A DNA stretch of 64,000 nucleotides from Massilia sp. Root133 (GTDB lineage Bacteria; Pseudomonadota; Gammaproteobacteria; Burkholderiales; Burkholderiaceae_D): NCBI RefSeq assembly GCF_001426525.1, contig NZ_LMEW01000031.1, positions 445,949 through 509,948 on the forward strand, in the 5' to 3' direction. Positions within the stretch are counted from its first letter, which is position 1. Every line of letters starts with the position of its first letter. Positions 43,086 through 51,749 of the stretch are shown piece after piece. A program made the position numbers and the translations under genes. The notes under the pieces were generated by a model. The model saw nothing but the letters and a program-made list of their open reading frames with translations. It had not been told where the DNA came from and did no database searches.

Positions 43086-44345
43086 ATGGCACAAATCGAA
43101 GTCAAGGTCCCCCAATTGTCGGAATCGGTCGCCGAAGCGACCCTGCTGTCGTGGCACAAGAAAGTCGGCGAAGCCGTCTCGCGCGACGAGAACCTGATCG
43201 ACATCGAGACCGACAAGGTGGTCCTGGAACTGCCGGCACCGGCTGCCGGCGTGATCGTGCAAATCATCAAGAACGACGGCGGTACCGTCGTCTCGGGTGA
43301 AGTCATCGCCATCATCGACACCGAAGCCTCGGCCGGCGTGAGCCCGCTGCAGGTGACCGCCGCCCCGGCCGCCGCCGCCGAAGCCGCTGCTGCACCGGCC
43401 GCTGCCGCTGCCGCCACCGGTTCGAAAGGCGACGTCGCGATGCCGGCCGCCGCCAAGATCCTGGCCGACAACAACATGACGGCCGCCGACGCGACCGGCA
43501 CCGGCCGTGACGGCCGCGTGACCAAGGGCGACGCCCTGGCCGCCGTCGCCAACAAACCGGCTGTTGCCGCTCCGGCTCCGCTGCAGCAGGCCGCACCGAA
43601 GGCAGCCCTGCCGCAAGTGGCCGCGCCGGCCGTCAACCTGGGCGACCGTCCGGAAGAGCGCGTGCCGATGAGCCGCCTGCGCGCCCGTATCGCCGAGCGC
43701 CTGCTGCAATCGCAGTCGACCAACGCCATCCTGACGACGTTCAACGAAGTCAACATGGCACCGGTCATGGAAATGCGCGCCAAGTACAAGGACAAGTTCG
43801 AGAAAGAGCACGGCGTCAAGCTGGGCTTCATGTCCTTCTTCGTCAAGGCCGCCGTCGCCGCGCTGAAGAAGTACCCGATCCTGAACGCGTCGGTCGACGG
43901 TAACGACATCATCTACCACGGCTACTTCGACATCGGTATCGCCGTCGGTTCGCCGCGCGGCCTGGTCGTCCCGATCCTGCGCAACGCCGACCAGATGTCG
44001 ATCGCCGAGATCGAGAAGAAGATCGGCGAATTCGGCCAGAAAGCCAAGGACGGCAAGCTGACGCTGGAAGACCTGACCGGCGGTACGTTCTCGATCTCGA
44101 ACGGCGGGACCTTCGGTTCGATGCTGTCGACCCCGATCATCAACCCGCCGCAGTCGGCGATCCTGGGCGTGCACGCGACCAAGGACCGCGCCGTCGTCGA
44201 GAACGGCCAGATCGTCATCCGCCCGATGAACTACCTGGCGATGTCGTACGACCACCGCATCATCGACGGCCGCGAAGCCGTCCTGGGCCTGGTCGCGATG
44301 AAGGACGCGCTGGAAGATCCGGCCCGCCTGCTGCTCGACCTGTAA
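43086..44345 (+). CDS. odhB: Dihydrolipoyllysine-residue succinyltransferase (E2 of OGDH)
   Basis: A 419-residue E2 enzyme. N-terminal lipoyl domain (1-78) with the lipoylated Lys44 in ETDKVVLEL; an Ala-rich linker (about 90-118); peripheral subunit-binding domain (about 119-155) with [20 protein letters not shown]; and the C-terminal acyltransferase core, with the catalytic His390 and Asp394 in [14 protein letters not shown]. Transfers succinyl from the lipoyl arm to CoA. A typical AAACGGAG-type ribosome-binding region precedes the ATG. Confidence 0.97.
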   Translation: MAQIEVKVPQLSESVAEATLLSWHKKVGEAVSRDENLIDIETDKVVLELPAPAAGVIVQIIKNDGGTVVSGEVIAIIDTEASAGVSPLQVTAAPAAAAEAAAAPAAAAAATGSKGDVAMPAAAKILADNNMTAADATGTGRDGRVTKGDALAAVANKPAVAAPAPLQQAAPKAALPQVAAPAVNLGDRPEERVPMSRLRARIAERLLQSQSTNAILTTFNEVNMAPVMEMRAKYKDKFEKEHGVKLGFMSFFVKAAVAALKKYPILNASVDGNDIIYHGYFDIGIAVGSPRGLVVPILRNADQMSIAEIEKKIGEFGQKAKDGKLTLEDLTGGTFSISNGGTFGSMLSTPIINPPQSAILGVHATKDRAVVENGQIVIRPMNYLAMSYDHRIIDGREAVLGLVAMKDALEDPARLLLDL

Positions 44346-44409
44346 TTCACGAACGGGGGGCGCGCCCGCCTGGTGCGCCCGTGCGTGTGTCTGATGGAAG
44401 GGAATGATC

Positions 44410-44748
44410 ATGATCTCCGATGAAATCAAGCGTTTGCACGAACTGCACCAGGCCGGCGCTTTGACCGACGCCGAATTCGAACAGGCGAAGGCGAAGGTAT
44501 TGTCCGGCGCCTCGTCGACCGTGAACCTGAACAAGAGCGCGAGTGCCGACGGTACGTTCGCGTCCGAGCTGAACACCTTGCGCCGCTCGCGCACCGACCG
44601 CTGGCTGGGCGGTGTCTGCGGCGGCCTGGCGAAAGTGTCGGGCGTGGATGCGTGGGTATGGCGGCTCGTGTTCGCGCTGTTCACCATCACGTTCGGATTC
44701 GGGATCGTGATTTACCTGTTGTTGTGGATTTTCGTGCCGGAAGAGTGA
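44410..44748 (+). CDS. SHOCT-PspC domain membrane protein
   Basis: A 112-residue protein with an N-terminal SHOCT motif (IKRLHELHQAGALTDAEFEQ) and a C-terminal PspC domain (about 58-112): DRWLGGVCGGLAKVSGVDAW followed by a membrane helix (VFALFTITFGFGIVIYLLL). PspC domains take part in phage-shock or envelope-stress signalling; stand-alone short versions are of unknown function. ATG at 44410 has GGAAGGG seven bases upstream; an ATG six bases earlier is too close to it. It lies between odhB and lpdA. Confidence 0.83.
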   Translation: MISDEIKRLHELHQAGALTDAEFEQAKAKVLSGASSTVNLNKSASADGTFASELNTLRRSRTDRWLGGVCGGLAKVSGVDAWVWRLVFALFTITFGFGIVIYLLLWIFVPEE

Positions 44749-44794
44749 GTCTTCGGGCGAAGAACGAATACGAAACTCCCACGTCACCTTTGCA

Positions 44795-44898
44795 CGTCGT
44801 CCCCGCGAAAGCGGGGACCCATGCTGAGTGCAGCGAAGTCGCCATGTGTGCGACTCCGGTATGGCCTGCATGGATTCCCGCTTGCGCGGGAATGACGG
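44795..44898. repeat. Dispersed palindromic intergenic repeat, copy 2
   Basis: Left palindrome CGTCGTCCCCGCGAAAGCGG, then GGACCCATGCTGAG, a spacer of about 40 bp, and an inverted right palindrome GATTCCCGCTTGCGCGGGAA ending in TGACGG. Both outer ends are inverted copies (CGTCGT / ATGACG). It sits in the odhB-lpdA gap within the operon. Confidence 0.8.
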
Positions 44899-44936
44899 TA
44901 TTCATGCGGCCGTGGGAACAAAAAGGAAAACGTTAG

Positions 44937-46370
44937 ATGAGCACTGAAAAACAATTCGACGTCGTCGTGATCGGCGGCGGTCCTGGCGGCTACGTGGCCG
45001 CGATCCGCGCAGCGCAGCTGGGCTTCAAGACCGCCTGCATCGACGAATGGCAGAACGCCAAGGGCGGCCCGGCACTGGGCGGCACCTGCACCAACGTCGG
45101 CTGCATCCCGTCGAAGGCGCTGCTGCAATCGTCGGAACACTTCGAGCACGCCGGCCACGCGTTCGCCGAGCACGGCATCGACGTCGCCGGTCTGTCGCTG
45201 AACCTGGGCCAGATGCTCAAGCGCAAAGAGGGCGTCGTCAAGGCCAACAACGACGGCATCGTCTACCTGTTCAAGAAGAACAAGGTCACCTTCTTCCACG
45301 GCCGCGGCACGTTCGCCGGCAAGGCCGAAGGCGGCTTCACCGTCAACGTGTCGGGCCCGACCACCGATTCGATCAGCGCGAAGAACGTGATCATCGCGAC
45401 CGGTTCGAACGCCCGCGAACTGCCGGGCGCGGCGTTCGACGAGAAAGTCATCCTGTCGAACACCGGCGCGCTGACCGTCGACGCCGTCCCGGCCAAGCTG
45501 GGCGTCATCGGCGCCGGCGTGATCGGCCTGGAGATGGGTTCCGTGTGGCGCCGCCTGGGTGCCAAGGTCACCGTGCTGGAAGGCCTGCCGACGTTCCTGG
45601 GCGCGGTCGACGAACAGATCGCCAAGGAAGCGCACAAGCTGTTCACCAAGCAAGGCCTGGACATCCAGCTGGGCGTGAAGATCAACAGCGTCACCAAGGG
45701 CGACAACAACGTCACCGTGGACTACGCCGACGCAGCGGGCGCCGCCAAGAGCGAAACGTTCGACCGCCTGATCATCTCGATCGGCCGCGTGCCGAACACC
45801 AACGGCCTCGGCATCGAGACCGTCGGCGTGCAGCTGGACGAGCGCGGCTTCGTGGCCGTCGACGACGAATGCCGCACCAACGTCCCGGGCATCTGGGCCG
45901 TGGGCGACGTCGTGCGCGGCCCGATGCTGGCGCACAAGGCGGAAGAAGAGGGTGTCGCCGTTGCCGAGCGCATCGCAGGCCAGCACGGTCACGTCAACTT
46001 CAACACGATCCCGTGGGTCATCTACACCTCGCCGGAAATCGCGTGGGTCGGCAAGACCGAGCAGCAGCTCAAGAAGGAAGGCGTCGCGTACAAAGCCGGC
46101 ACGTTCCCGTTCATGGCCAACGGCCGTGCGCGCGCGCTGGGCGACACGTCGGGCATGGTGAAATTCCTGGCCGACGCGACGACCGACGAAATCCTGGGCG
46201 TCCACATCGTGGGCCCGGTCGCGTCGGAGCTGATCTCGGAAGCCGTCGTCGCGATGGAATTCCGCGCGTCGTCGGAAGACATCGCCCGCATCTGCCACGC
46301 CCACCCGTCGCTGTCCGAAGCGACCAAGGAAGCCGCGCTCGCCGTCGACAAGCGTTCGCTGAACTTCTAA
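44937..46370 (+). CDS. lpdA: Dihydrolipoyl dehydrogenase (E3)
   Basis: A 477-residue flavoprotein that reoxidises dihydrolipoamide with NAD+. FAD-binding [20 protein letters not shown] at the start, redox disulfide Cys51-Cys56 in [19 protein letters not shown]-binding [16 protein letters not shown] and the active-site His/Glu in [15 protein letters not shown] at the dimer interface. It completes the OGDH set after sucA and odhB, and may also serve other lipoyl complexes. Confidence 0.96.
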   Translation: MSTEKQFDVVVIGGGPGGYVAAIRAAQLGFKTACIDEWQNAKGGPALGGTCTNVGCIPSKALLQSSEHFEHAGHAFAEHGIDVAGLSLNLGQMLKRKEGVVKANNDGIVYLFKKNKVTFFHGRGTFAGKAEGGFTVNVSGPTTDSISAKNVIIATGSNARELPGAAFDEKVILSNTGALTVDAVPAKLGVIGAGVIGLEMGSVWRRLGAKVTVLEGLPTFLGAVDEQIAKEAHKLFTKQGLDIQLGVKINSVTKGDNNVTVDYADAAGAAKSETFDRLIISIGRVPNTNGLGIETVGVQLDERGFVAVDDECRTNVPGIWAVGDVVRGPMLAHKAEEEGVAVAERIAGQHGHVNFNTIPWVIYTSPEIAWVGKTEQQLKKEGVAYKAGTFPFMANGRARALGDTSGMVKFLADATTDEILGVHIVGPVASELISEAVVAMEFRASSEDIARICHAHPSLSEATKEAALAVDKRSLNF

Positions 46371-46400
46371 TACCTGTATGACCCGGGCTTCGGCCCGACT

Positions 46401-46433
46401 GGGGGTGGATGGCGTCGCTGTCCACCCCCATCT
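46401..46433 (+). terminator. Terminator-like hairpin after lpdA
   Basis: Perfect 9-bp stem GGGGGTGGA / TCCACCCCC around an 11-nt loop, followed by ATCTTTAT, 30 bp after the lpdA stop. A second small hairpin (CGGGC-TTCG-GCCCG) lies just before it at 46384-46397. The T-run is weak. Confidence 0.65.
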
Positions 46434-46449
46434 TTATGCGGCTCTTTTC

Positions 46450-47547
46450 ATGAACGTCCAAGAGTACTACCAGCACGCGCTGACCGAGCGCGGATTCAAG
46501 TCCGATCCCGCGCAGCAGCGCGCCGTCGACCGCCTGCAGGCCGCCTACGACGACTGGGTCGGGTACAAGTCGCAGCGCTCGTCCGCGTTCAAGCGCCTGA
46601 TCAACCGTCCCGACGTCCCGCAGGGCGTCTACATGTGGGGCGGCGTGGGGCGCGGCAAGTCCTTCCTCATGGACAGCTTCTACTCGGTGGTGCCGGTCGT
46701 GCGCAAGACGCGCCTGCACTTCCACGAATTCATGCGCGCGGTACACCGCCAGCTCGACGAGCTGAAAGGTGTCGAAGACCCGCTGATCGAGGTCGCCAGG
46801 CGCATCTCGAAGAAATACCGCCTGATCTGCTTCGACGAATTCCACGTGAGCGACGTGGCCGACGCGATGATCATGTACAACCTGCTGTCCGCGCTGTTCG
46901 CCAACGGCGTGTCGTTCGTGATGACGTCGAACTACGATCCGGACAAGCTATACCCGGACGGCCTGCACCGCGACCGCATGCTGCCCACGATCGCGCTGAT
47001 CAAGGACAAGCTGGACGTTATGAACGTCGACGCCGGCATCGATTACCGCCACCGCGCGCTGGAACAGGTGCAGGCCTATTACACGCCGCTGGGCGCGGCC
47101 TCCGACCATGCCTTGCGCGAGGCGTATGCGAAAGTCGCCGACACGGCCGACGAGGATCCGCGCGTCCACATCGAACAACGCGAGCTGCGTGCGCTGCGGC
47201 GTGCGGGCGGCGTGATCTGGTTCGATTTCGCCACCTTGTGCGGCGGCCCGCGCTCGCAGAACGACTACCTGGAACTCGCGAGCCAGTTCCACACCGTGAT
47301 CCTGTCGGGCGTGCCGCGCATGTCGGCCGCGATGTCGTCGGAGGCGCGCCGCTTCACGTGGCTGATCGACGTGTTCTACGATCACAAGGTCAAGCTGATC
47401 ATGTCGGCCGAGGTCGAGCCGGAGCTGTTGTACACAGAGGGCGCGATGTCGAACGAGTTCCATCGCACGGTGTCGCGTATCATTGAGATGCAGTCGCGTG
47501 AATACATGCTCGCCGAGCGCCGCGGCGCGGCCGACTCGCTGGCCTGA
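46450..47547 (+). CDS. zapE: Cell division protein ZapE (AFG1-family ATPase)
   Basis: A 365-residue AAA-type ATPase. Walker A is GGVGRGKS at 64-71, Walker B is RLICFDEFHVSD, with the ZapE/AFG1 blocks SAFKRLINRPDVPQGVYMWG, FMRAVHRQLDEL and FVMTSNYDPDKLYPDGLHRD. In E. coli ZapE destabilises FtsZ polymers at division under stress. Starts at ATG 46450 (MNVQEYYQ); the in-frame ORF beginning at 46378 would include the terminator hairpin. Confidence 0.93.
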   Translation: MNVQEYYQHALTERGFKSDPAQQRAVDRLQAAYDDWVGYKSQRSSAFKRLINRPDVPQGVYMWGGVGRGKSFLMDSFYSVVPVVRKTRLHFHEFMRAVHRQLDELKGVEDPLIEVARRISKKYRLICFDEFHVSDVADAMIMYNLLSALFANGVSFVMTSNYDPDKLYPDGLHRDRMLPTIALIKDKLDVMNVDAGIDYRHRALEQVQAYYTPLGAASDHALREAYAKVADTADEDPRVHIEQRELRALRRAGGVIWFDFATLCGGPRSQNDYLELASQFHTVILSGVPRMSAAMSSEARRFTWLIDVFYDHKVKLIMSAEVEPELLYTEGAMSNEFHRTVSRIIEMQSREYMLAERRGAADSLA

Positions 47548-47564
47548 ACGATCAAAGGAACCGA

Positions 47565-48236
47565 ATGAAAGCAGACTTCGTCACAGACTCTCGTACCCGT
47601 TTGCGCGCGCTCGCCGTGGCGCTGTCCGCCACGCTGCTGGCCGCGTGCGCAAGCCAGGACGTGGTGCCGCGCGAGGTGCCGCCGCCGCCCGTGACGTCCG
47701 TCGCGCAGGCCGACCAGCAACTGGCCGCCGTCGCGCGCGAGCGCGCCGCGATCGAGGCCCGCTTCGCGGAACGGGAACGCGTCTGCTACGACAAGTTTTT
47801 CGTGAATAACTGCCTCGACGAGGCGAAGGAACGCCGCCGCAGCGCGCTCGCCGCCCAGCGCGCGATCGAGGTGCAGGCCGAACACTTCAAGCGCCGGGCG
47901 GTCGTCGAGGAGCGCGACCGCAACCTGGCCGAAGCGGAACGCCGCTTCAAGGAACAGGAGGCGCGTATGGCGGCCGAACCGCCGAAGCCCGCAGCGGAGC
48001 CGACGCCGGTGCCGGCGCAGCGCAAGGCGATCGCGCCCGAGCGCATGGCCGAGCGCGACGCCCGCCTGCGCGCGCAGAAGCAGCAGGAAGCGGCGAGCGC
48101 CGGCAAGCGCGCGCAGAACGTGCGCGACTACGAGGCACGCAAGGCCCAGTCGGAAGAACGCCAGCGCAAGGTTGCGCAGCGCAAGGCGGAGAAGGCGGCG
48201 AAGGCCGCGAAAGAGGCCGAGGACGCCAAGAAGTAG
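47565..48236 (+). CDS. Putative lipoprotein with long charged coiled coil
   Basis: A 223-residue protein beginning with a signal peptide and lipobox LLAACA (Cys28), so it is probably lipidated. From about residue 50 to the end it is Ala/Glu/Arg/Lys-rich and strongly helical, with a cysteine pair in RVCYDKFFVNNCLDEAKERR, and a basic tail (RKVAQRKAEKAAKAAKEAED). This cysteine-containing CYxxFxVxxC segment recurs in betaproteobacterial lipoproteins of unknown function. It follows zapE by 17 bp. Confidence 0.75.
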   Translation: MKADFVTDSRTRLRALAVALSATLLAACASQDVVPREVPPPPVTSVAQADQQLAAVARERAAIEARFAERERVCYDKFFVNNCLDEAKERRRSALAAQRAIEVQAEHFKRRAVVEERDRNLAEAERRFKEQEARMAAEPPKPAAEPTPVPAQRKAIAPERMAERDARLRAQKQQEAASAGKRAQNVRDYEARKAQSEERQRKVAQRKAEKAAKAAKEAEDAKK

Positions 48237-48265
48237 CGTTACGGGAGGGCGGAGGGCCGCCGGCC

Positions 48266-49033
48266 CTACACAACCTGGGCCGGCTTGACCAGCTTCACGA
48301 TGGCCATGCTGCAGTTCCCGCCCTTGCCCTGCGAGCGCTCGCCGGCCTTGTTGATCAGCATCTCGGACGCCTGACGGGGACTCGCCTTCGCGGTCACAGT
48401 GCCCAGTTCGGCATCCGTGAAGAAATGCCACAGGCCGTCCGAGCACAGCAGGAACACATCGTTCGCCGCGAGATCGAGGCGCTGGCCGAACGCAATGAAG
48501 GGCTCCTTGCGGCTATTGCCCATCACATTCAGCAACAGCTTGGACTTGCGGTGGTTCTTCGCGGCGTCCGGCGGCAGGCGGTCGCTCGACACGAGGTGCT
48601 CGACATAGGCCGCGTCGCTCGTGCGCGCCAGGCACTTGCCGTCGTGAAAGTAATACAGGCGCGAATCGCCCACGTGGGCCCAGACGGCCTCGCCATGCGG
48701 CGTCAGGACGAGGCCGACGAAGCTGGCGTGCGCATGGGCCTGTGTCGTGACGGCGTTCATGTTGATGACCAGATGGGTTTCCTGCACGATGTCGCGCAAC
48801 AATTGCTGCAGGCGCTCCACGGACGGGTGGTCGCCCGGCTTGAATTCGTCGAACACCTGCTTGGCGGTGTGCAGGACCTGTTCCGCGCCGGCCGCGCCGG
48901 CAATGCCGTCGGACAGCACGGCCAGGACGTAGCCGGGCGCGCGGGCGCCCGTCATGAGCGCGACCCGGTCGTTCTGCTGGGGGCGGTTACCGATATGCTG
49001 GGCGGTTCCCGCTTCTAACTTGTATGAGGTCAT
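48266..49033 (-). CDS. PP2C-family serine/threonine phosphatase with altered metal motif
   Basis: A 255-residue PP2C-type protein. Motif 1 QQNDRVALM, motif 2 VLAVLSDGIAGAAGAEQVL, the motif AHVGDSRLYYF and the SDG block VFLLCSDGLWHFFTDAEL are present. The last motif, normally GDN, reads GKGGNCSMAIV, so the usual metal-binding Asp is Gly; motif 2 lacks the second Gly of DGMGG. Activity may therefore be reduced or use different ligands. Such phosphatases oppose Ser/Thr kinases, for example in type VI secretion or stress signalling; no kinase gene is adjacent. Confidence 0.85.
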   Translation of the reverse strand: MTSYKLEAGTAQHIGNRPQQNDRVALMTGARAPGYVLAVLSDGIAGAAGAEQVLHTAKQVFDEFKPGDHPSVERLQQLLRDIVQETHLVINMNAVTTQAHAHASFVGLVLTPHGEAVWAHVGDSRLYYFHDGKCLARTSDAAYVEHLVSSDRLPPDAAKNHRKSKLLLNVMGNSRKEPFIAFGQRLDLAANDVFLLCSDGLWHFFTDAELGTVTAKASPRQASEMLINKAGERSQGKGGNCSMAIVKLVKPAQVV

Positions 49034-49087
49034 AAACGTGGCTTTCCGATGCCGCCATGCCGGACTTTGTTGGCGGCAACGACGGTG

Positions 49088-49099
49088 TAGTTTAAACTA
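49088..49099. promoter_or_regulatory. Perfect palindrome in the divergent PP2C/YdcH promoter region
   Basis: TAGTTTAAACTA is a perfect 12-bp palindrome about 55 bp upstream of the PP2C start and 114 bp upstream of the YdcH-like start. It is AT-rich within GC-rich DNA. It may be an operator or part of a promoter; no regulator is assigned. Confidence 0.4.
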
Positions 49100-49212
49100 T
49101 GCACCGGTTTGCACTGGAGTTGCAAGCCGTAACAATGAATAGCGCGCCGCCCCGAGCCAGCGGGCATGCGTCTTCCCACCCCTTTACGCTTAACTGTTCG
49201 GAAATGCCTAAC

Positions 49213-49413
49213 ATGATCGACGTCCAGGAGATCCACCGCCGTATTATCGAACTCGACGTGGAACATCGCGACCTCGACGCTGTCATCGACATGCTGACCC
49301 GCGACGGTCACGCCGACCAGTTGCAGTTGCGACGTCTGAAGAAACGCAAGCTGCAGTTGAAGGACCACATCACACTGCTGAAAATGCAGTTGGTGCCGGA
49401 CGTTCCGGCATAA
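49213..49413 (+). CDS. YdcH-family (DUF465) protein
   Basis: A 66-residue helical protein matching the small YdcH family in length and pattern: VQEIHRRIIELDVEHRDLDA, a short turn, then LQLRRLKKRKLQLKDHITLL, forming a helical hairpin. Function is unknown. ATG 49213 is chosen; an ATG three codons upstream and a long in-frame extension exist but lack conserved-looking sequence. It precedes the helicase by 26 bp and may be co-transcribed. Confidence 0.8.
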   Translation: MIDVQEIHRRIIELDVEHRDLDAVIDMLTRDGHADQLQLRRLKKRKLQLKDHITLLKMQLVPDVPA

Positions 49414-49439
49414 GCCCACGTTTTTTAAGCAGTCTCATT

Positions 49440-51509
49440 TTGACCGATCACCTCCCCTTGTCCGAGTCCGACCTCGACGCCGACCTCGACGCCGCGCCCG
49501 CGCCTTCCGAACCTGCCGGCAAGTACGATGCCGAAGTGGACCGCATCTTCGGTGCCGGCGGCCCGCTCGCGCCCGCCGTCGGCACGTTCAAGCCGCGCCA
49601 GTCGCAGACCGAGATGGCGAAGGCGATCGCGCATGCAATCAGCGAGCAGGGCACGCTGATCGCCGAGGCCGGCACGGGCACGGGCAAGACCTTCGCCTAC
49701 CTCGTTCCCGCGCTGCTGTGGGGGGGCAAGACGATCATCTCGACCGGCACCAAGAACCTGCAGGACCAGCTTTTTTCGCGCGACATCCCGACCGTGCGCG
49801 CCGCGTTGCGCGCCCCGGTCTCGGTGGCGCTGCTGAAAGGCCGTTCGAACTACCTCTGCCACTACCACCTGGAACGCACGCTGTCGAACGGCCGCCTGAC
49901 GTCGCGCGACGACGTGGGCCATCTGCGCGAAATCTCTCGTTTCATCAAGATGAGCCAGTCGGGCGACAAGGCCGAGTTGACGAAGGTCCCGGAAACGGCG
50001 TCCGTGTGGAATCTCGTGACGTCCACCCGCGAAAACTGCGTGGGCCAGGAGTGCCAGTACTACCAGGACTGTTTCGTGATGAAGGCGCGCCGCGAGGCGC
50101 AGCAGGCCGACGTCGTCGTCGTCAACCACCACCTGTTCTTCGCCGACGTGGCGCTGAAGGAAGGCGGCATGGCCGAACTGCTGCCGTCCGCCAACACGAT
50201 CATCTTCGACGAGGCGCACCAGTTGCCGGAAGTGGCCACGCTCTTCTTCGGCACGACGGTGTCGACGGGCCAGGTGCTGGAACTGTGCCGTGACGTGCTG
50301 GCCGAAGGCCTCGCGCATGCGCGCGGCGGCGTGGACTGGGCGAAGGTCGTGACCGTCGTCGAGAAGGCCGCGCGCGACCTGCGCCTGACGTTCCCGGAAG
50401 GCAGCACGCGCTTGTCGCTGCCGCAGATCCCGCCCAGCTCGGAATTCTTCCCGGCGCTGGACAAGCTGAAGGAAGAGCTGGAAGGCCTGATCGACGTGCT
50501 GGAAGCCCAGGCCGAGCGCGCCGAGACGATCGAGCAGTGCCGCGTGCGCGCCGTCGAGCTGCTGGAGCAGTACAAGGCGTGGAAGTCCGAGCCGAAGAAG
50601 GGCAAGGAAGTCGAGGGGGACGATGCCGTGCTGTGGGTCGAGGCGTTTTCCTCGTCGCTGCAGCTGCACAAGACCCCGCTGTCGATCGCGCCGATCTTCG
50701 CCGGCCAGCGCGCCGGCACGCCGCGCAGCTGGATTTTTACTTCCGCGACCCTGGCGGTCAAAAACGACTTCAAGCATTTCAGCGCACAGCTGGGCATGAC
50801 GGGCGAGCCGGCCCAGAGCTGGCCGAGCCCGTTCAACTACCAGGAGCAGGGCATCCTGTACGTGCCGACCGGCCTGCCGGAACCGAACACGTTCGGCTAC
50901 ACGGACGCGGTCGTCGACATGGCGCTGCCCGTGATCGAGGCCGCGGGCGGCCGCTGCTTCTTCCTGTGCACGACGATCCGCGCCGTCAACCGCGTCGCCG
51001 AACGCCTGCGCGAGGAATTCGCCGCGCGCGGCCTCGACTTCCCCCTGTTCGTGCAGGGCGAACGGGGCCGCACGGAATTGCTGGATTCGTTCCGCAACGC
51101 GGGCAACGCCGTGCTGGTCGGCAGCCAGAGTTTCTGGGAAGGCGTCGACGTGCGCGGCGAGGCGCTGTCGCTCGTCATCATCGATAAGCTGCCGTTCGCG
51201 CCGCCCGACGACCCCGTGCTGGCCGCGCGCATCGAAGTGATGGAAAAGAAGGGCATGAACGGCTTCGTTCACCACACCTTGCCGGAAGCCATCATCAACC
51301 TGAAGCAGGGCGCCGGGCGCCTGATCCGTGACGTCGAGGATCGGGGCGTGCTGATGCTGTGCGATCCGCGGGTGATCAGCAAGCCTTATGGGCGGCGCAT
51401 TTGGCAGAGTTTGCCGCCGTTTCGGCGGACGCGGGTGCAGGCGGAGGTGATCGAGTTCTTTGCGACTTCGAATCCGCCGCGGGGTAAGGATTCGGGGTCA
51501 GAGCCCTAA
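49440..51509 (+). CDS. ATP-dependent DNA helicase, DinG/YoaA (XPD-like) family
   Basis: A 689-residue superfamily 2 helicase. Walker A is AEAGTGTGKTFAYLVPALL near residues 75-90; DEAH box in IIFDEAHQLPE. Four Fe-S ligand cysteines fit the family: Cys in SNYLCHYHL, and three in ENCVGQECQYYQDCFVMKAR. The C-terminal motifs VLVGSQSFWEGVDVRG and LKQGAGRLIRD complete the core. Unwinds damaged or R-loop DNA. Start is uncertain: TTG at 49440 gives the longest form with no clear ribosome-binding site. The last six codons and stop derive from a hairpin repeat. Confidence 0.93.
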   Translation: MTDHLPLSESDLDADLDAAPAPSEPAGKYDAEVDRIFGAGGPLAPAVGTFKPRQSQTEMAKAIAHAISEQGTLIAEAGTGTGKTFAYLVPALLWGGKTIISTGTKNLQDQLFSRDIPTVRAALRAPVSVALLKGRSNYLCHYHLERTLSNGRLTSRDDVGHLREISRFIKMSQSGDKAELTKVPETASVWNLVTSTRENCVGQECQYYQDCFVMKARREAQQADVVVVNHHLFFADVALKEGGMAELLPSANTIIFDEAHQLPEVATLFFGTTVSTGQVLELCRDVLAEGLAHARGGVDWAKVVTVVEKAARDLRLTFPEGSTRLSLPQIPPSSEFFPALDKLKEELEGLIDVLEAQAERAETIEQCRVRAVELLEQYKAWKSEPKKGKEVEGDDAVLWVEAFSSSLQLHKTPLSIAPIFAGQRAGTPRSWIFTSATLAVKNDFKHFSAQLGMTGEPAQSWPSPFNYQEQGILYVPTGLPEPNTFGYTDAVVDMALPVIEAAGGRCFFLCTTIRAVNRVAERLREEFAARGLDFPLFVQGERGRTELLDSFRNAGNAVLVGSQSFWEGVDVRGEALSLVIIDKLPFAPPDDPVLAARIEVMEKKGMNGFVHHTLPEAIINLKQGAGRLIRDVEDRGVLMLCDPRVISKPYGRRIWQSLPPFRRTRVQAEVIEFFATSNPPRGKDSGSEP

Positions 51510-51534
51510 CAAAGCAAATTCGGGCTCTGACCCC
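51494..51534. repeat. Hairpin repeat 1 (GGGGTCAGAGCCC family)
   Basis: Perfect inverted repeat of 13 bp, GGGGTCAGAGCCC (51494-51506) and GGGCTCTGACCCC (51522-51534), with a 15-nt loop. Its left arm encodes the final GSEP residues of the helicase and the stop codon TAA lies at 51507-51509 in the loop. It may also stop transcription. Confidence 0.85.
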
Positions 51535-51560
51535 CGGCTTCGGGCCGCGGGCTGAGAACC

Positions 51561-51602
51561 GGGGTCAGAGCCCTTTTAAAAGCAACACCGGGCTCTGACC
51601 CC
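51561..51602. repeat. Hairpin repeat 2 (same family)
   Basis: Same 13-bp arms GGGGTCAGAGCCC (51561-51573) and GGGCTCTGACCCC (51590-51602) with a 16-nt loop containing TTTTAAAA. Two identical hairpins 67 bp apart form a tandem pair between the helicase and the TIR gene. Confidence 0.85.
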
Positions 51603-51749
51603 TCCGCTCCGTTATACGCTACCTTTCCGCCCGTCTGCCGATACTCGGCGCAGCGGCTCCGCTTTCGCTTGTGCTCCCACAACATGCAGGATGGGTGACT
51701 TGTTTAGAGTCACACAGGCCCGGCCGGTGGCAGACTTCAAGGGGGAGCA

